From the NCBI GenBank assembly GCA_964019135.1, contig OZ025264.1, positions 3,566,827 through 3,630,826 of the forward strand: a stretch of 64,000 nucleotides of DNA. The letters run 5' to 3'. Positions within the stretch are counted from its first letter, which is position 1, and each line of letters opens with the position of its first letter. Shown one piece after another: positions 37,501 through 47,700 of this stretch. This DNA is from Arenicola marina (Eukaryota; Annelida; Polychaeta; Arenicolidae). Position numbers and translations under genes: made by a program. The notes under the pieces are model-generated. The model was not told where the DNA came from and ran no database searches. It saw only the letters and a list, made by a program, of their open reading frames with translations.

Positions 37501-40500
37501 CACTAATGCGTCCATAGTAAACAAACATCGTGATGGCAGCATGTCACGTGACGTCCTCTCACCTGGAACTCCGGGTAGCTGGCGAGGAAGGACTTGATCA
37601 TTGTGACTAGGTCGGCGGCGATCTCGGCGTTTGTCGTGGTGTAGGCTGCCGAGTTGTCCACATAGCTGTAGCCGGTACCCACGGGGTTGTCGATAAACAA
37701 CACAGAGGCGGCACCCACCTGGAGAGGGAGGGAGGGAGGTGAGGGGAGGGGAGTTAGTTGATGAACAACACAGAGGCGGCACCCACCTGGAGACGGAGGG
37801 AGGGAGGGGAGGGGAGTCAGTCGATGAACAGCACAGAGGCGGCACCCACCTCGAGAGGGAGAGAGGGGAGGGTAGTCAGTCGATGAACAGCACAGAGGCG
37901 GCACCCACCTGGAGACGGAGGGAGGGGAGGGGAGGGGAGGGGAGGGGAGTCAGTCGATGAACAGCACAGAGGCGGCACGCACCTGGAGAGGGGGGGGGGG
38001 AGGGAGGGGAGGGGAGTTATCTTATGGTTAATTATCTTAGTCGGCACCTATAGCTAGTCAGGTGATAAGTACATGGCAATTTTAGTTCACCGCCGGGTTC
38101 AATTTGATTACAGATTTATTTCGACGTTTTAAGGATTAAACTGTATGCTTAGCCAGTCTACTTCGAGACCCAGCATTTGACTTAGGGTCTATCCAAATTA
38201 GAAATATAGGTCAGAGCAGGACCTGACCTAATTAGGAAAAAAACGGTTATTTGGGCATCAAGCGTGTGTTTGCGGTTGTGCGTCTAAGTCGCTATAAATA
38301 TAATTCACTTTTCACATTGTTATATTTTCATATTACAGCCAAAATATCTCAAATGAGATATTTATAGGATCATATACTCCATTTGCTTCAACTTGATATC
38401 ACATGCTATGTTCTAGATACAGCATGTATGTTCCTCTCCTCGAATTTGTAAAGACGTACTTTCAGAAAGTCAGTCCGGAACTATAGCATTTGAGATGAAG
38501 GCACATCGCATGGCACGCGTCTGTAACCTGAGGCAAAGTGCGTCACGTGGAGACAAATTCTCACCCAAGTCCAGTTCCTGGGGTTCAGGTTGAGATCCAG
38601 GGGTCCGATGAGCTCGAAGTTACCGTACCCCGTGGAGGAGGAGCCAGGGCCGCCCTGAAACGTCATGTTAATAGTATGAGCTCCAAGTTACCGTACCCCG
38701 TGGAGGAGGAGCCAGGGCCGCCCTGAAACATGATGATAACAGTATGAGCTCCGAGTTACCATACCCTGTTACATGAAGGTAATCAATAGTATGGGTTACA
38801 TCCAAAACCACTACTCTCATAGCATGACAGTCGTCTTCATGTCACACTCGGTTGTGGAAGGACGCTTAGAAAGGGTTTATTTTTAAGCTTTAATGGAAGG
38901 AATAACATTGTATCAACCCCGGCTCTCGTAATGTCCCTGATTATTCATCATTATTATGCAACATTGAAACCTTCGTGTCATAGTAAATATGACATTGCCA
39001 TTCCCAATCCATTCAGTAAAACACCAACCACCGAAGCGCGGATTAGGCTGTGTCTCAAAGCACCTGGAGCCAGATGATCCAGGGTCTGTTGAGGTAGCCA
39101 TCGGCGTGGTAGGTCTTGTAGAGCCACCAGAAGGTGTGGGCGTCCGGGCGGATGTCCACGTACCCCCAGACCTCCGAGCCGTCCGCCGTCCCGTTGTCCC
39201 GCAAAGTCGGCACAAAGTCTGGCAGTCACGTTACGGCATGAAGCAAAGTTCAAAGAACGTATTCGATTAGACATTCTAGAATGCTCAATCGATTGATCCA
39301 TGTCCGATATTAATAGCGAGCGCAAGCGAGCTCTTAAGGTAACATGCATGCATATTCAAAGTCCATTTCAAGCATAGGCTTTCATTTCGCGTAACAACCC
39401 CCATGAGACATTTTCGGATTCGGAGTAAATATCAGATGTACATAAATATATTCAAGCAAAGAGAGGTCGAAGCCTATTATGTCATGTCTTTAATAATTAA
39501 ATCAGCTGCCCCACAAAACTAACGAATAAATTATTCTATGTTAACACTGGATGTATACTTCAAATTAAAGTTAATTTATAAGCGACGGGCTAAATGTCTG
39601 TTGTCAAGCAGAACGCGCTTGGTGACCGCCCATCGGCTGTTGTCATAGTGAGTAGTTGTGACGTCAAAATGTTATAAACATGACGTCACAATGGGAGTTT
39701 CTAAACAACCTAATGATATGACAAGCACGTGCATGGCATACGTCATCACGCCAAAGATATTCTTTATGGCAAGCCGAAGCGAGATTACTTTTAATATTAA
39801 TCTAGATGTATCCCTTCGGAATATCTGACTTATTAAATATACGCTCGCATTTTTTAGGTAGCACTATCCATATTATTTGTTTGTATCATTGGTTTAGATA
39901 TGAATGACCACAGTGATATTGCCAAAAGGCAATATTTTCGGAACTAAAGACCTGAAGAGGTTCGTGTATGGACCTCTCGGAAGCATTCGATTCTTGTCTT
40001 GTCTTCCACACATTATTAATTACCAAGATAACGCTTTTGGCATCAGTAAACCATCATGTTCGCTAGTTGCGAGCTATCTTACGAACCGCAAAAAGAGGGT
40101 AAAACTAGGACATAATCGGCGCGAGTGGCTTTCTCTCGGAAAAGGAGCACACCAGGATCTTGATTTCGGCCCATCTCTCTTTAATATTTTTACGTATGAC
40201 CTGTATCCACCTCACCCGAAACCGATAAGTATAACTATGCTGATGATAACACTGCAGCGGCTCAAGGCAAGGAGTTTAACAAATTTAAGTTAACACTAGA
40301 GAATATATTACCGGAAATAACAACGTGGTTGACCGATAGTTACATGAAGACCAACCCAAGTATATACCAAGTAATCGTGTTTGAGAGGAGAAACGAAACA
40401 GGTGATGATAGATCTTTTGCGGTTTCTAGAAAAAAACTGGCAGCGGAACAGGAAGTAACATTACTAGGTATTCAACTGGATTCCAGATTACATTTCGGCA

Positions 40501-43024
40501 ACCACATTATCAAGTTTATGCAAAAAAATGCCTGCAAAAATGTATGAGCTAGGGTATCTAAATTAATGAATGTTGATAGCAAACTTACTTTATTTCATTC
40601 CTTCATCCATTCACATTCTAATTATTGTCCCGTTGTGTGACATGTTTGTGATATGAAAAACATGCGTAATGTTGAAAGATTAAGATTGATACAGGCGCGT
40701 GCATTTTAATGATTTTAGATCAGAATACGCAGATTTGAGGAAGAGAGCGGGTAGACTATTGCGATATGTTGAACGATCGAGCGGCATAGCATTAGAAGTT
40801 ACAAGAGTATCAACAAGATTGGGCCCAGCTAGTTACCTTCAAGATATGTATATTTAAAAGAAAGCAATTACGTTTTGAAAACCAACTCTAACACATGTAT
40901 GCCGCGCGTTAAGACAACAGATTATGGCCAAAAGTCAGTGAAGTATCAAGGCAGCAAGCTATGGAATATGCTCAACAAGGAAATAAGGTTAGCCAAATCT
41001 GCTAACGAATTCAAAACAATGCTGACAACCTCGGATGTTTTCATGTGTCACTGTAATTCGTGCACATTGTGCAACATAGCTAATGGGTATAACGTTTAAA
41101 TAGATGATAGAATGGTTGTTATATTGTCATTATCATAATTATGTATATTTATCTCACCAGCTCATGTCATTTTATCATTGTCCGTCAAGAGCACTTGTTC
41201 TAATGTTTACTGTTGACTTTTACATACCGACGTTAAATAAAACTTTATCTTATCTCATCTTATGTTATGTAAGCGTGTTGATGTCAGATTGTTTTTTTAA
41301 TATAGGCCTAGATAATATAATAATAAAGTACACGCAAGTCATAAACTGTTGTATAAGTCGTCAGCATGCTTCTATCTATGTTTAATAATGCTTAATATTG
41401 TTTTCTTTACGGAAAACCATGACAGGAATCTGATTCGTTTACTTTCCGAGACCGAGTGTTTCACAATAGCTCACGTATGACTCAAGACTACTATTTATGA
41501 CAATAATGCATTTTGTGCGTTCTAAGATAGGCGGACCGGCTTCAGTCAGCTATGTTATTGTTTTCGGAAGCGAGATATGCAATGTACATGTTGAAAGGAC
41601 TAACATTCAAGCTACGGGGAACAGGTGAGGCTCACCGTAGTTTACGGTAGTACTACGTGGGCAGACTCATAATTCACTTCCCGAGACCGTATTTACGGCT
41701 TAATTATACTTGAAGCACCATGACAGGAATCTCTTTCTTCATTTTCCGAGATCGTCTGTATGCTTTATTAAACCTTGTTTTACGGAGAACCAAGAAAGAA
41801 AGTTATGGCCTTGGAGTACTCTTCATTTAATTTCGTCAACTGGCAGCTATCGAAAAATATGTCCAGACAGTTAATTTTGATTTATTGTGTCACTAACTAT
41901 GATCAAATAGATCGTAAGTGGATTCATCGCCAATACAACAGACCACGAGTTTATTATTTCAAGCAAAACAATTATCTGCTCACTGCTTTTCAAAACAAAA
42001 AATCATAGTTGGTATAAAACAAAAGGCCTCAGATTATTACGTACCATGCTGGGCAGTGCATCCATATGCTTTGTTGCTAACCCTTTCCTCCAATCCCGCG
42101 CGCAACAACACTCTAACATAATAACAATGCGCCATAGAAATGTGACGTCGTATTCCCTATTATATGTGCTCTGATGCGAAATAGACAGATATTTTTAAAT
42201 TGTCATACTTGCCTCCATGACGCCATGCAATCCCCTATGAACTTAATACCCCCCCCCCCTCCCTCCCCTTACCCTCAATTAAACCCCCATGTATTCTCCG
42301 ATTCTCCGATATGTGCTTAATGACATGTGTGCTGTGGAACAGCTCTCTGTTTAGTACTCGATGTAGTGTACTGTATTGACATCTAGATGTATCCCCTTTA
42401 CACTTGTTATATGTTGTTATGTTAATTTGTTATGTTGACTTTCTGAATGATGTGGCGATAAAGACAAATGCAATAAAAAATTATTATGTCCATGCCATTT
42501 TGTAAACAACATTAAATACAGAATCAGCGCAGTATGGTACCTTTGTTCATATTTAATAAAAAAATAAGTGAGTTTTTGTATGCAATAGGGCACCTTGGAT
42601 ATCTATTTAATTCTGTGTCCTGCAAGCAGACCTTGTATCACTGATTAATCTTCGCCGAATACGTCAAACTTCCAATTGAAGATTCAAATACTGTATCAAG
42701 ACACTGTTTGACTATATAACCGAAGATTTATACCAAGTGAGCTTGTCACATATTGTCTCAGTTGTGATACCATTCTTTTATATACAAATTCTGTGAACAC
42801 ATTTTATTCAAAAGACATTAATGTGATCCATAACCTCCGGCATCAAACACCACAGAGGTCATCAACGGGTCTTGCTCAAGCTCTCGGCCTGAGGCGTTTA
42901 TTATGTTTAGGTGTTTATTATGAGACTTGTTGACGTGTCGTTAGCAGGGAATGGCCTCCAGCCTACCTTGTGCGCTGCTGCACGCGCCCAGCGCCAGTAT
43001 TACCACCAACACGTACCACTCCAT
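25552..43024 (-). CDS. SCPEP1: Serine carboxypeptidase, SCPEP1-like, copy A (12 exons)
   Basis: Predicted secreted or lysosomal peptidase of family S10, related to retinoid-inducible serine carboxypeptidase, removing C-terminal residues. Coding exons, in transcript order: 42967–43024, 39064–39218, 38565–38654, 37563–37718, 36978–37052, 35058–35168, 34082–34304, 33206–33319, 32180–32242, 31572–31649, 30668–30828, 25657–25725. They join in frame to 450 residues (human SCPEP1 is about 452), with all introns GT–AG. Residues 1–19 form a signal peptide (MEWYVLVVILALGACSSAQ). Seen motifs: GGPGSSSTGYGN (oxyanion loop), FIDNPVGTGYSY, GESYGGKM with catalytic Ser163, LMNGPIRDKLGIIP, GQLDLI with Asp368, NAGHM with His427; the C-terminus is NVDV. 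It lies 1.8 kb downstream of its paralog B. Exons 3, 4, 8 and 11 are bordered by arrays copying their own splice junctions. Function is by homology; no interruption is seen. Confidence 0.93.
25726..27244. other. Intron 11 of copy A, unique part
   Basis: No exon or repeat recognised apart from short AT-rich stretches. The frame at 26,432–26,647 has six cysteines but no splice context and no family I know. Confidence 0.5.
27243..27297. repeat. Degenerate telomere-like repeats (TTAGGG type)
   Basis: gttagggttagggcc and related ttaggtttaggg/ttaggttagga words over about 55 bp, directly before the 42-bp array. A CCCTAA-oriented counterpart lies at 32,107–32,168. Confidence 0.6.
27345..30203. repeat. 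42-bp tandem array in intron 11 of copy A
   Basis: About 68 copies of a 42-bp unit (gtgaccgtcagtcgcggttc, agataccagtgagtgacagg, cg), very homogeneous. It lies within the intron between exons 11 and 12 of carboxypeptidase copy A. The 42-bp length keeps minus-strand frames open (716 and 206 codons of a 14-residue repeat). I see no similarity to a neighbouring exon junction, unlike the other arrays in this gene. Confidence 0.97.
30345..30480. repeat. AT-rich microsatellite
   Basis: Repeats of gatatataatataataaa-like units of about 20 bp. Confidence 0.85.
30829..31188 (-). repeat. 60-bp exon-11 acceptor array, copy A
   Basis: Six 60-bp units starting at 30,829, 30,889, 30,949, 31,009, 31,069 and 31,129. 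In transcript sense each unit starts with GCGCCATG, the first 8 nt of exon 11, and ends with a pyrimidine-rich acceptor (TGTCCTCCAG). The unit length is divisible by three. A frame continuous with exon 11 is open through all six units, with the repeating peptide CHNDEICMISCPPGAMLYMM. Each decoy acceptor would therefore extend exon 11 by 20 residues in frame. Confidence 0.93.
31899..32090 (-). repeat. Degenerate exon-9 donor-edge copies, copy A
   Basis: Diverged copies of the exon 9/intron 9 junction. 31,899–31,933 matches the donor plus about 30 nt of exon end (cttacaaacatccaaaactg, then gtttcatgaagt). Weaker fragments lie near 31,945–31,970 and 32,040–32,090. The related array in copy B is much cleaner. 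Confidence 0.55.
32107..32168. repeat. CCCTAA-like degenerate repeats
   Basis: ctaaccctaacc, ttaaccctag and ctaaccctagccc words, in the opposite orientation to the TTAGGG-like stretch at 27,243. Confidence 0.55.
32381..32442. repeat. Tandem palindrome repeat
   Basis: Two and a half copies of a 28-bp unit centred on gttatgatcataac. At 32,404–32,425 there is a perfect 22-bp palindrome. Confidence 0.85.
32472..32670 (-). mobile_element. tRNA-derived SINE, family 1, truncated copy
   Basis: Contains the conserved tail (tggtcatatcgcgtcaatg) and middle (cgggatctttatcctg) of the SINE at 8,121–8,379. It stops at about the B-box region; the A box is missing. Confidence 0.8.
33320..33870 (-). repeat. 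~42-bp exon-8 acceptor array, copy A
   Basis: About 13 copies averaging 41–42 bp. In transcript sense each reproduces the exon 8 acceptor region and its first ~19 nt (CCACCACTTACAACATTAA). The acceptor AG is kept only in a minority (copies near 33,523, 33,606, 33,648 and 33,852). In the others a C-to-T or nearby change destroys it. Confidence 0.88.
35296..35509 (+). mobile_element. tRNA-derived SINE, family 2, with TSD
   Basis: Body 35,307–35,498 between 11-bp direct repeats TGGCTCGCCCT (35,296–35,306 and 35,499–35,509). The head has an A box (TGGTGTAGTGGTTAGCGC) and a B box (GGTTCGAATCC). The tail ends caacattccattcc without poly(A). It is inserted in intron 5 of carboxypeptidase copy A, antisense to the gene. 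Confidence 0.9.
36195..36865. repeat. ~13-bp minisatellite in intron 5 of copy A
   Basis: About 50 imperfect copies of ctaggtgtttaca / ctaggtgtatatg, starting with a gtgtacacttggt variant near 36,215. Confidence 0.93.
37190..37345. repeat. TTGGCCCA-rich short element, intron 4 of copy A
   Basis: Repeated gttggccca / cattggcccg words spaced 20–70 bp apart. This pattern resembles short non-autonomous elements seen in several animal genomes (recollection). The boundaries are not defined. Confidence 0.35.
37719..38030 (-). repeat. Exon-4 acceptor array, copy A (59–74 bp units)
   Basis: Four extra copies (junctions at about 37,787, 37,850, 37,909 and 37,983) of the exon 4 acceptor and first ~32 exon nt, which encode VGAASVLFID. 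Between them lie purine-rich ggaggggagg spacers of variable length. On the transcript these spacers are long C/T tracts feeding each decoy acceptor. Confidence 0.9.
38655..38776 (-). repeat. 68-bp exon-3 acceptor duplication, copy A
   Basis: One full 68-bp unit (38,655–38,722) and a decayed second (38,723–~38,776). Each carries the exon 3 acceptor plus about 45 nt of exon 3 including the GGPGSSSTGYGN codons. It has the same unit as the larger array beside exon 3 of copy B. Confidence 0.88.
39314..39877. repeat. Dispersed ~565-bp repeat, copy 2
   Basis: Colinear with 24,393–24,960. It lies in intron 1 of copy A directly upstream of the LINE fragment. Confidence 0.8.
39900..41268 (+). mobile_element. 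CR1-like non-LTR retrotransposon fragment (LINE), 5'-truncated
   Basis: Plus-strand relic, antisense in intron 1 of copy A. The frame from 39,904 gives reverse-transcriptase sequence (LVASYLTNRKKRVKLG, GPSLFNIFTYDLY). A frameshift near 40,205–40,225 puts the catalytic YADDN motif (codons from 40,230) in the next frame, which continues to 40,547 with ITTWLTDSYMKTNPSI and LLGIQLDSRLHF. The C-terminal part at 40,875–41,099 has LWNMLNKEIRLAKSANEFK and a CHCNSCTLC cysteine end typical of CR1/L2-type ORF2. A short ttatctc-type tail follows near 41,245. Frameshift and internal stops make it dead. Confidence 0.88.
41270..42966. other. Intron 1 of copy A, remainder
   Basis: AT-rich, with two related ~60-bp stretches (ccatgacaggaatct… near 41,418 and 41,719) and a C run at 42,250. 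No coding signal. Confidence 0.45.
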
Positions 43025-43089
43025 GCTCAACAGCTGCCCGTTCACGCCTCTATCTGAGCAAAAAATGCACTGGTCTCCCCACCAATGCG

Positions 43090-43097
43090 TTATTATA
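43090..43097 (-). promoter_or_regulatory. Possible TATA box of copy A
   Basis: TATAATAA on the minus strand about 66 nt before the ATG (43,022–43,024), allowing a short 5' UTR. The position is sensible but a motif match alone is weak. Confidence 0.3.
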
Positions 43098-43204
43098 GCA
43101 TGTTATATTGCTATCTTATGACGTGGCGGTTTACTTGCTTAGTCAGAAACCTTGTCCGATAACACAGCCCGTGTTATCAGTGACGGCAGGTGAGCGAAAT
43201 CAAC

Positions 43205-43645
43205 AGTTTATTCAGCCTGATTGACATAGGTCAGGGAGTAGACACGGAGTGGCAGTGACGGAGGTTAGGGAGGGGGGTGACGGCCTGGCAGTGACGGAGG
43301 TTAGGGAGAGGTGAGTGGAGGCACTGACGGAGGTTATGGAGGGGTCAGGGGAGGCAGTGACGGAGGTTAGCGAGGGGGGTGACGGCCTGGTAGTGACGGA
43401 GGTTAGGGAGGGGGTGACGGCCTGGTAGAGACGGAGGTTAGGGAGGGGGTGACGGCCTGGTAGTGACGGAGGTTAGGGAGGGGGGTGACGGCCTGTTAGT
43501 GACGATAGTTAGGGAGGGGGTGACGGCCTGGTAGTGACGGAGGTTAGGGAGGGGGGTGACGGCCTGGTAGTGACGGAGGTTAGGGAGGGGGGTGACGGCC
43601 TGGGAGTGACGGAGGTTAGGGAGGGGCGTGGCGGCCTGGTAGTGA
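43205..43645. repeat. ~36-bp array upstream of copy A
   Basis: About 11 copies of gtgacggcctggtagtgacg plus gaggttagggagggg, located 0.2–0.6 kb upstream of the copy A start codon, in the intergenic spacer between the paralogs. Confidence 0.92.
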
Positions 43646-43649
43646 CTGG

Positions 43650-44790
43650 TACTGGTGACTGATAGATAATTGCTTCACACAAGAGGTTGATATTCTGCAT
43701 TAAGAGAACATGCTAAGAGTCATGAGCACCACGACAACTTGCTGGTAAAGCCAAGACAAAAACGGCGTTGTCGCCGCGAAAGATACGCCATTATGATAGG
43801 GTCTGTAACAGTGTAAGTGACATCCCAGACAGCGCGCTCACCTCCAGCGAATGCGGTGTTAGGTACGCTTCACCGTCCCATGTACAAAGCATTGGGAGCT
43901 CTTTGTAATGGCGTGAGACGCATAAAGCCAGCGTTTTTTCATTCAAAACTAGTATGAGTATGAAGGTACAGCCCTAAACATTTACTCCATATGGTTTTCA
44001 ACTCTAACAGTGCATTCACATCCAAAACATCACTGAGTCTAGTTTAAGGCCCATAGTAAAGTATAGCGACCCGCTGACACGTTCTACCCAGAATGGTTGT
44101 TTCTAGAGGTGAGCGCGCGCTGTCTGTGACGTCACTTACATACCCTATACAAAGGAATGGCTCAGCAATGTCGTACTGGTGCTTACATACGACAGGCGCC
44201 ATGGCAGACTCTGAAGGACAGACTGGTGGGTCACCACGCCATGGTCACATCTATGTGGTGCCACATTTCATCTGCTGAGGTGATATTGCCTATTTTGGTC
44301 GTATAAACGCTTGTCATAGATGGAAGGACCATAGAGCATTAGGAATACTCGTTGTGACGTCTGCACTAATGGGAGCGTATTATTATAGCCCGCTTTGCTC
44401 TCACGACAGATTTCCGAATGCTTAGTGCTTGTAGGGAGAAAACTCGTTTTGGCACTAGGCCTACCGGCTAAGAATGCGAGGACACAAAAAAGCTTAATCA
44501 CTTGCTCAAACGACAAATTTAAGAGTTGGGGGCGATAACTCCCTCTTAATTACGATTCTCCGAGACTAGGACATATTCAAGCTGGGCGCGAAAGAAAACG
44601 CCCTAATGGTAATATCGCGAATATCTAGGAAATCGCGGACTGCTATAACGGATCGCGATAAATAGGCAAAGGGTCAAAAATTGCCAACAGCTGAATCTCC
44701 AAGAATTAGGGGGTGCCAATCGCAGAGATCGGAAAAGGTATCCCCCCATATAACATTCAAGGGCATGGAAGTACAGCCAGTTCTAATCAG
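43650..44790. other. Spacer between the two carboxypeptidase genes
   Basis: Unique sequence, containing the presumed promoter-distal region of copy A and the terminator-distal region of copy B. No additional gene recognised. Confidence 0.45.
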
Positions 44791-44796
44791 TTTATT
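44791..44796 (-). terminator. SCPEP1: Polyadenylation signal of carboxypeptidase copy B
   Basis: AATAAA on the minus strand, 35 nt beyond the stop codon at 44,831–44,833. Confidence 0.7.
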
Positions 44797-47700
44797 GTGC
44801 TGAAATCTGTCGAGAAAATCAGACCCGGGTTCAGACGTCCACGTTGAGAATGATCCTCTCCAGCAGTCGGTAGGCGTTCGACGGGTAATCCTTGGGCACC
44901 TAATGGGCGGCAGCGTTAGTGAGGATCCAAAGTTAACACGCTGTTTCTATTTCAATCCTAAACCTGAGCCATCAGCTTGGACCTCGGGATCAAGACCTCC
45001 TGGTGCTACTCGGTAACACTATTCTTTCTCGTTTTCATTTAAAATTTATCGTTGATTCTATGATAAATATATTTATTTTCTCTTTCAATACTGTGACATA
45101 AATTAAAATCTGACTAAATAATCCTTCCTTTCGTTTGAAGCAGCAATGAATTTCATGAAACTATTGCTAAATCAACATTCCATGTAAACCTTAAACACAA
45201 AAAAAGTTCAATGCTCACCATGTGCCCGGCGTTGTTAACCCAGTAGTACTTGAACCCCTGGTTGACCTTGTAATAGAGGTCAGTCTGAGCGGTGTCTGGA
45301 TCAGTGGTCCAGAACCTCTCGGCAGCATTGAAGTTTGCCAATCCGGGCCACGTCAGCCTCTGGACATACCGCATGGCGCCTGGAGAACAGAACGTCATAC
45401 ATATCTCGTCATTATGACACATAATATAGAGCATGGCGCCTGGAGAACCCGACGTCATACATATCTCGTCATTGTGACACAGAATATAGAGCATGGCGCC
45501 TGGAGGACAGGGCGTCATTCATATCTCGTCATTGTGACACAGAATATAGAGCATGGCGCCTGGAGGACAGTGCGTCATACATATCTCGTCATTTTGACAC
45601 ATATTATAGAGCATTACGCCTGGAGGACAGGGCGTCATTCATATCTCGTCATTGTGACACATACTATAGAGCATTACGCCTGGAGGACAGGGCGTCATTC
45701 ATATCTCGTCATTGTGACACATATTATAGAGCAAGGAAAGGTCGATGCCAAGGCTGGGAGCCGGGTTGGCGGGCGGACGGCAGGCTTTGGGGTAATATTC
45801 ACCCTTGTTGAGACAGATCAGGTCTAGTTGACCTTCGTAGATCACCAGGTTCAGATTGGTGTTGGTCAAAATGTCATCCACTGCAAGTGCATGGGAAAAT
45901 AATTACTAGCAACTAAGACGTGATTCGTAGAATGCAATAAATCTACTTAGTGACGTCCTTGACGTGCTTCTTTTTGTGGTATATGTTGTAAGTAATGTAC
46001 TTACTGACGTCCTGGACGGGTTTCGTGGAATATGTTGTAAGTAATGTACTTACTGACGTCCTGGACGGGCTTCGTGGAATATGTTGTAAACAATCTACTT
46101 ACTGACGTCCTGGACAGGCTTCGTGGAATATGTTGTAAACAATCTACTTACTGACGTCCTGGACAGGCTTCGTGGAATATGTTGTAAACAATCTGCTTAC
46201 TGACGTCCTGGACAGGCTTCGTGGAATATATTGTAAACAATCTACTTACTGACGTCCAGCACGGGCTTCATGAAGTCGTCCTCTAGGTAGAAGAACACGT
46301 CGCCGCCCTGTCCTGTAACACGTTATAATGCACATGAGAATCACATAATGGGGCTGGGGCAAGTCCCCTGCCTGATTCACCATTCTTCGCTTACAAATCG
46401 TGGTACTTTCCCTCGCCAGCGTCGACCGCTACTATGCACCTTATTTGCAGGAAATCACGGTATGGGACCCAGCACAATGCTGTTGTGTATGGCTATTACA
46501 TAAAATAAAATAAAATAATATTCCACACGCAACGTAATTTTATATTACGCTATTTACTTATTTTACTTATGCTAATGTTATATTTACTTACATATTCAAG
46601 GATGACAGATAGTGTAAAATGTATGCCAAGTTGGAGAAATAAATATAGCCTGTCGTTATGCCCCACAACGTTTTTCATAATGTCTTCTCTACATATACTA
46701 AACATATTGAGTTGTTTTGGGTTTTGATGGCATCTTACCCCCCCATATGACGTTCGCTGGGATGATGCCGAGCTTCTCTCTGATTGGTCCGTTCATCAGA
46801 GTATCCAAGGGGTCCCCAGCGCGAGGTGCCAGGTTGATGTTGTACGTAGTGGCTGAGGAGGACACCAGGTAACAAATAGCTCAGAGCGGGTTCAAGTGAT
46901 CCACAAAATGAAATGTTTCATGCCGTGACGCCACATATCTGCCGTCACGACAGTTGACAAGGGATGACAGTCTTGACCTTGAGCTACAGACCTTGACCTT
47001 CCCCGCGCATGCCCCAATCAGCGCACAGCTCGCTTTTTTGTCTTTCGTTTTTTAAGTAAACTTAAACGGAAACTTATCTGCTGGCCACAAAACCTGCCGG
47101 AAATTAAAGTAAGGTGGGTTTAGATGAAACCAGGCTGTCCAGCACACCCTCATGAAAAAGTAGGGCAAAAGTAGGCATGGAAATACAGAAAAAGTAGAAC
47201 AAAAGTAGGAAAATAGAAGCAAAAAGTATAACTCAAATAGCATATGTAGCAACATTATTCCGGATAAACAAATGACAAAAAGTTATATTACTGAGAAAAT
47301 TCTGTTTTAGAACATTTCTTATATGCTGCTCAGCTGTACCTGTATTTTCATTATTAGAACTTGACAGGCACTAGTGTTGATTTAAAGATATATCAGGGCG
47401 CAAAAATAAAATACCTCCGACTTTTGCAATAATAGAAGCGATATGCACACGTGTACAGCAATTCACGACTTTTTGAAATTGCGCCTGGTGAAGCAAATAC
47501 CAAAAAGTAGGAAAATGTAGGTATTTTGGAGAAAAAGTAGGAAAAATAGGATGAAGACAAAAAAGTAGGAAAAGTAGGATCACTGGACAGCCTGTGAAAC
47601 TTGTCCCAGATCTCTGAACACATTAATTGATAAAAAAAACAGGTGTGAAGCGTTCCCAAATCTCTGAACACACTAATGAAGTAAAACAGCGGTGAAGCGT

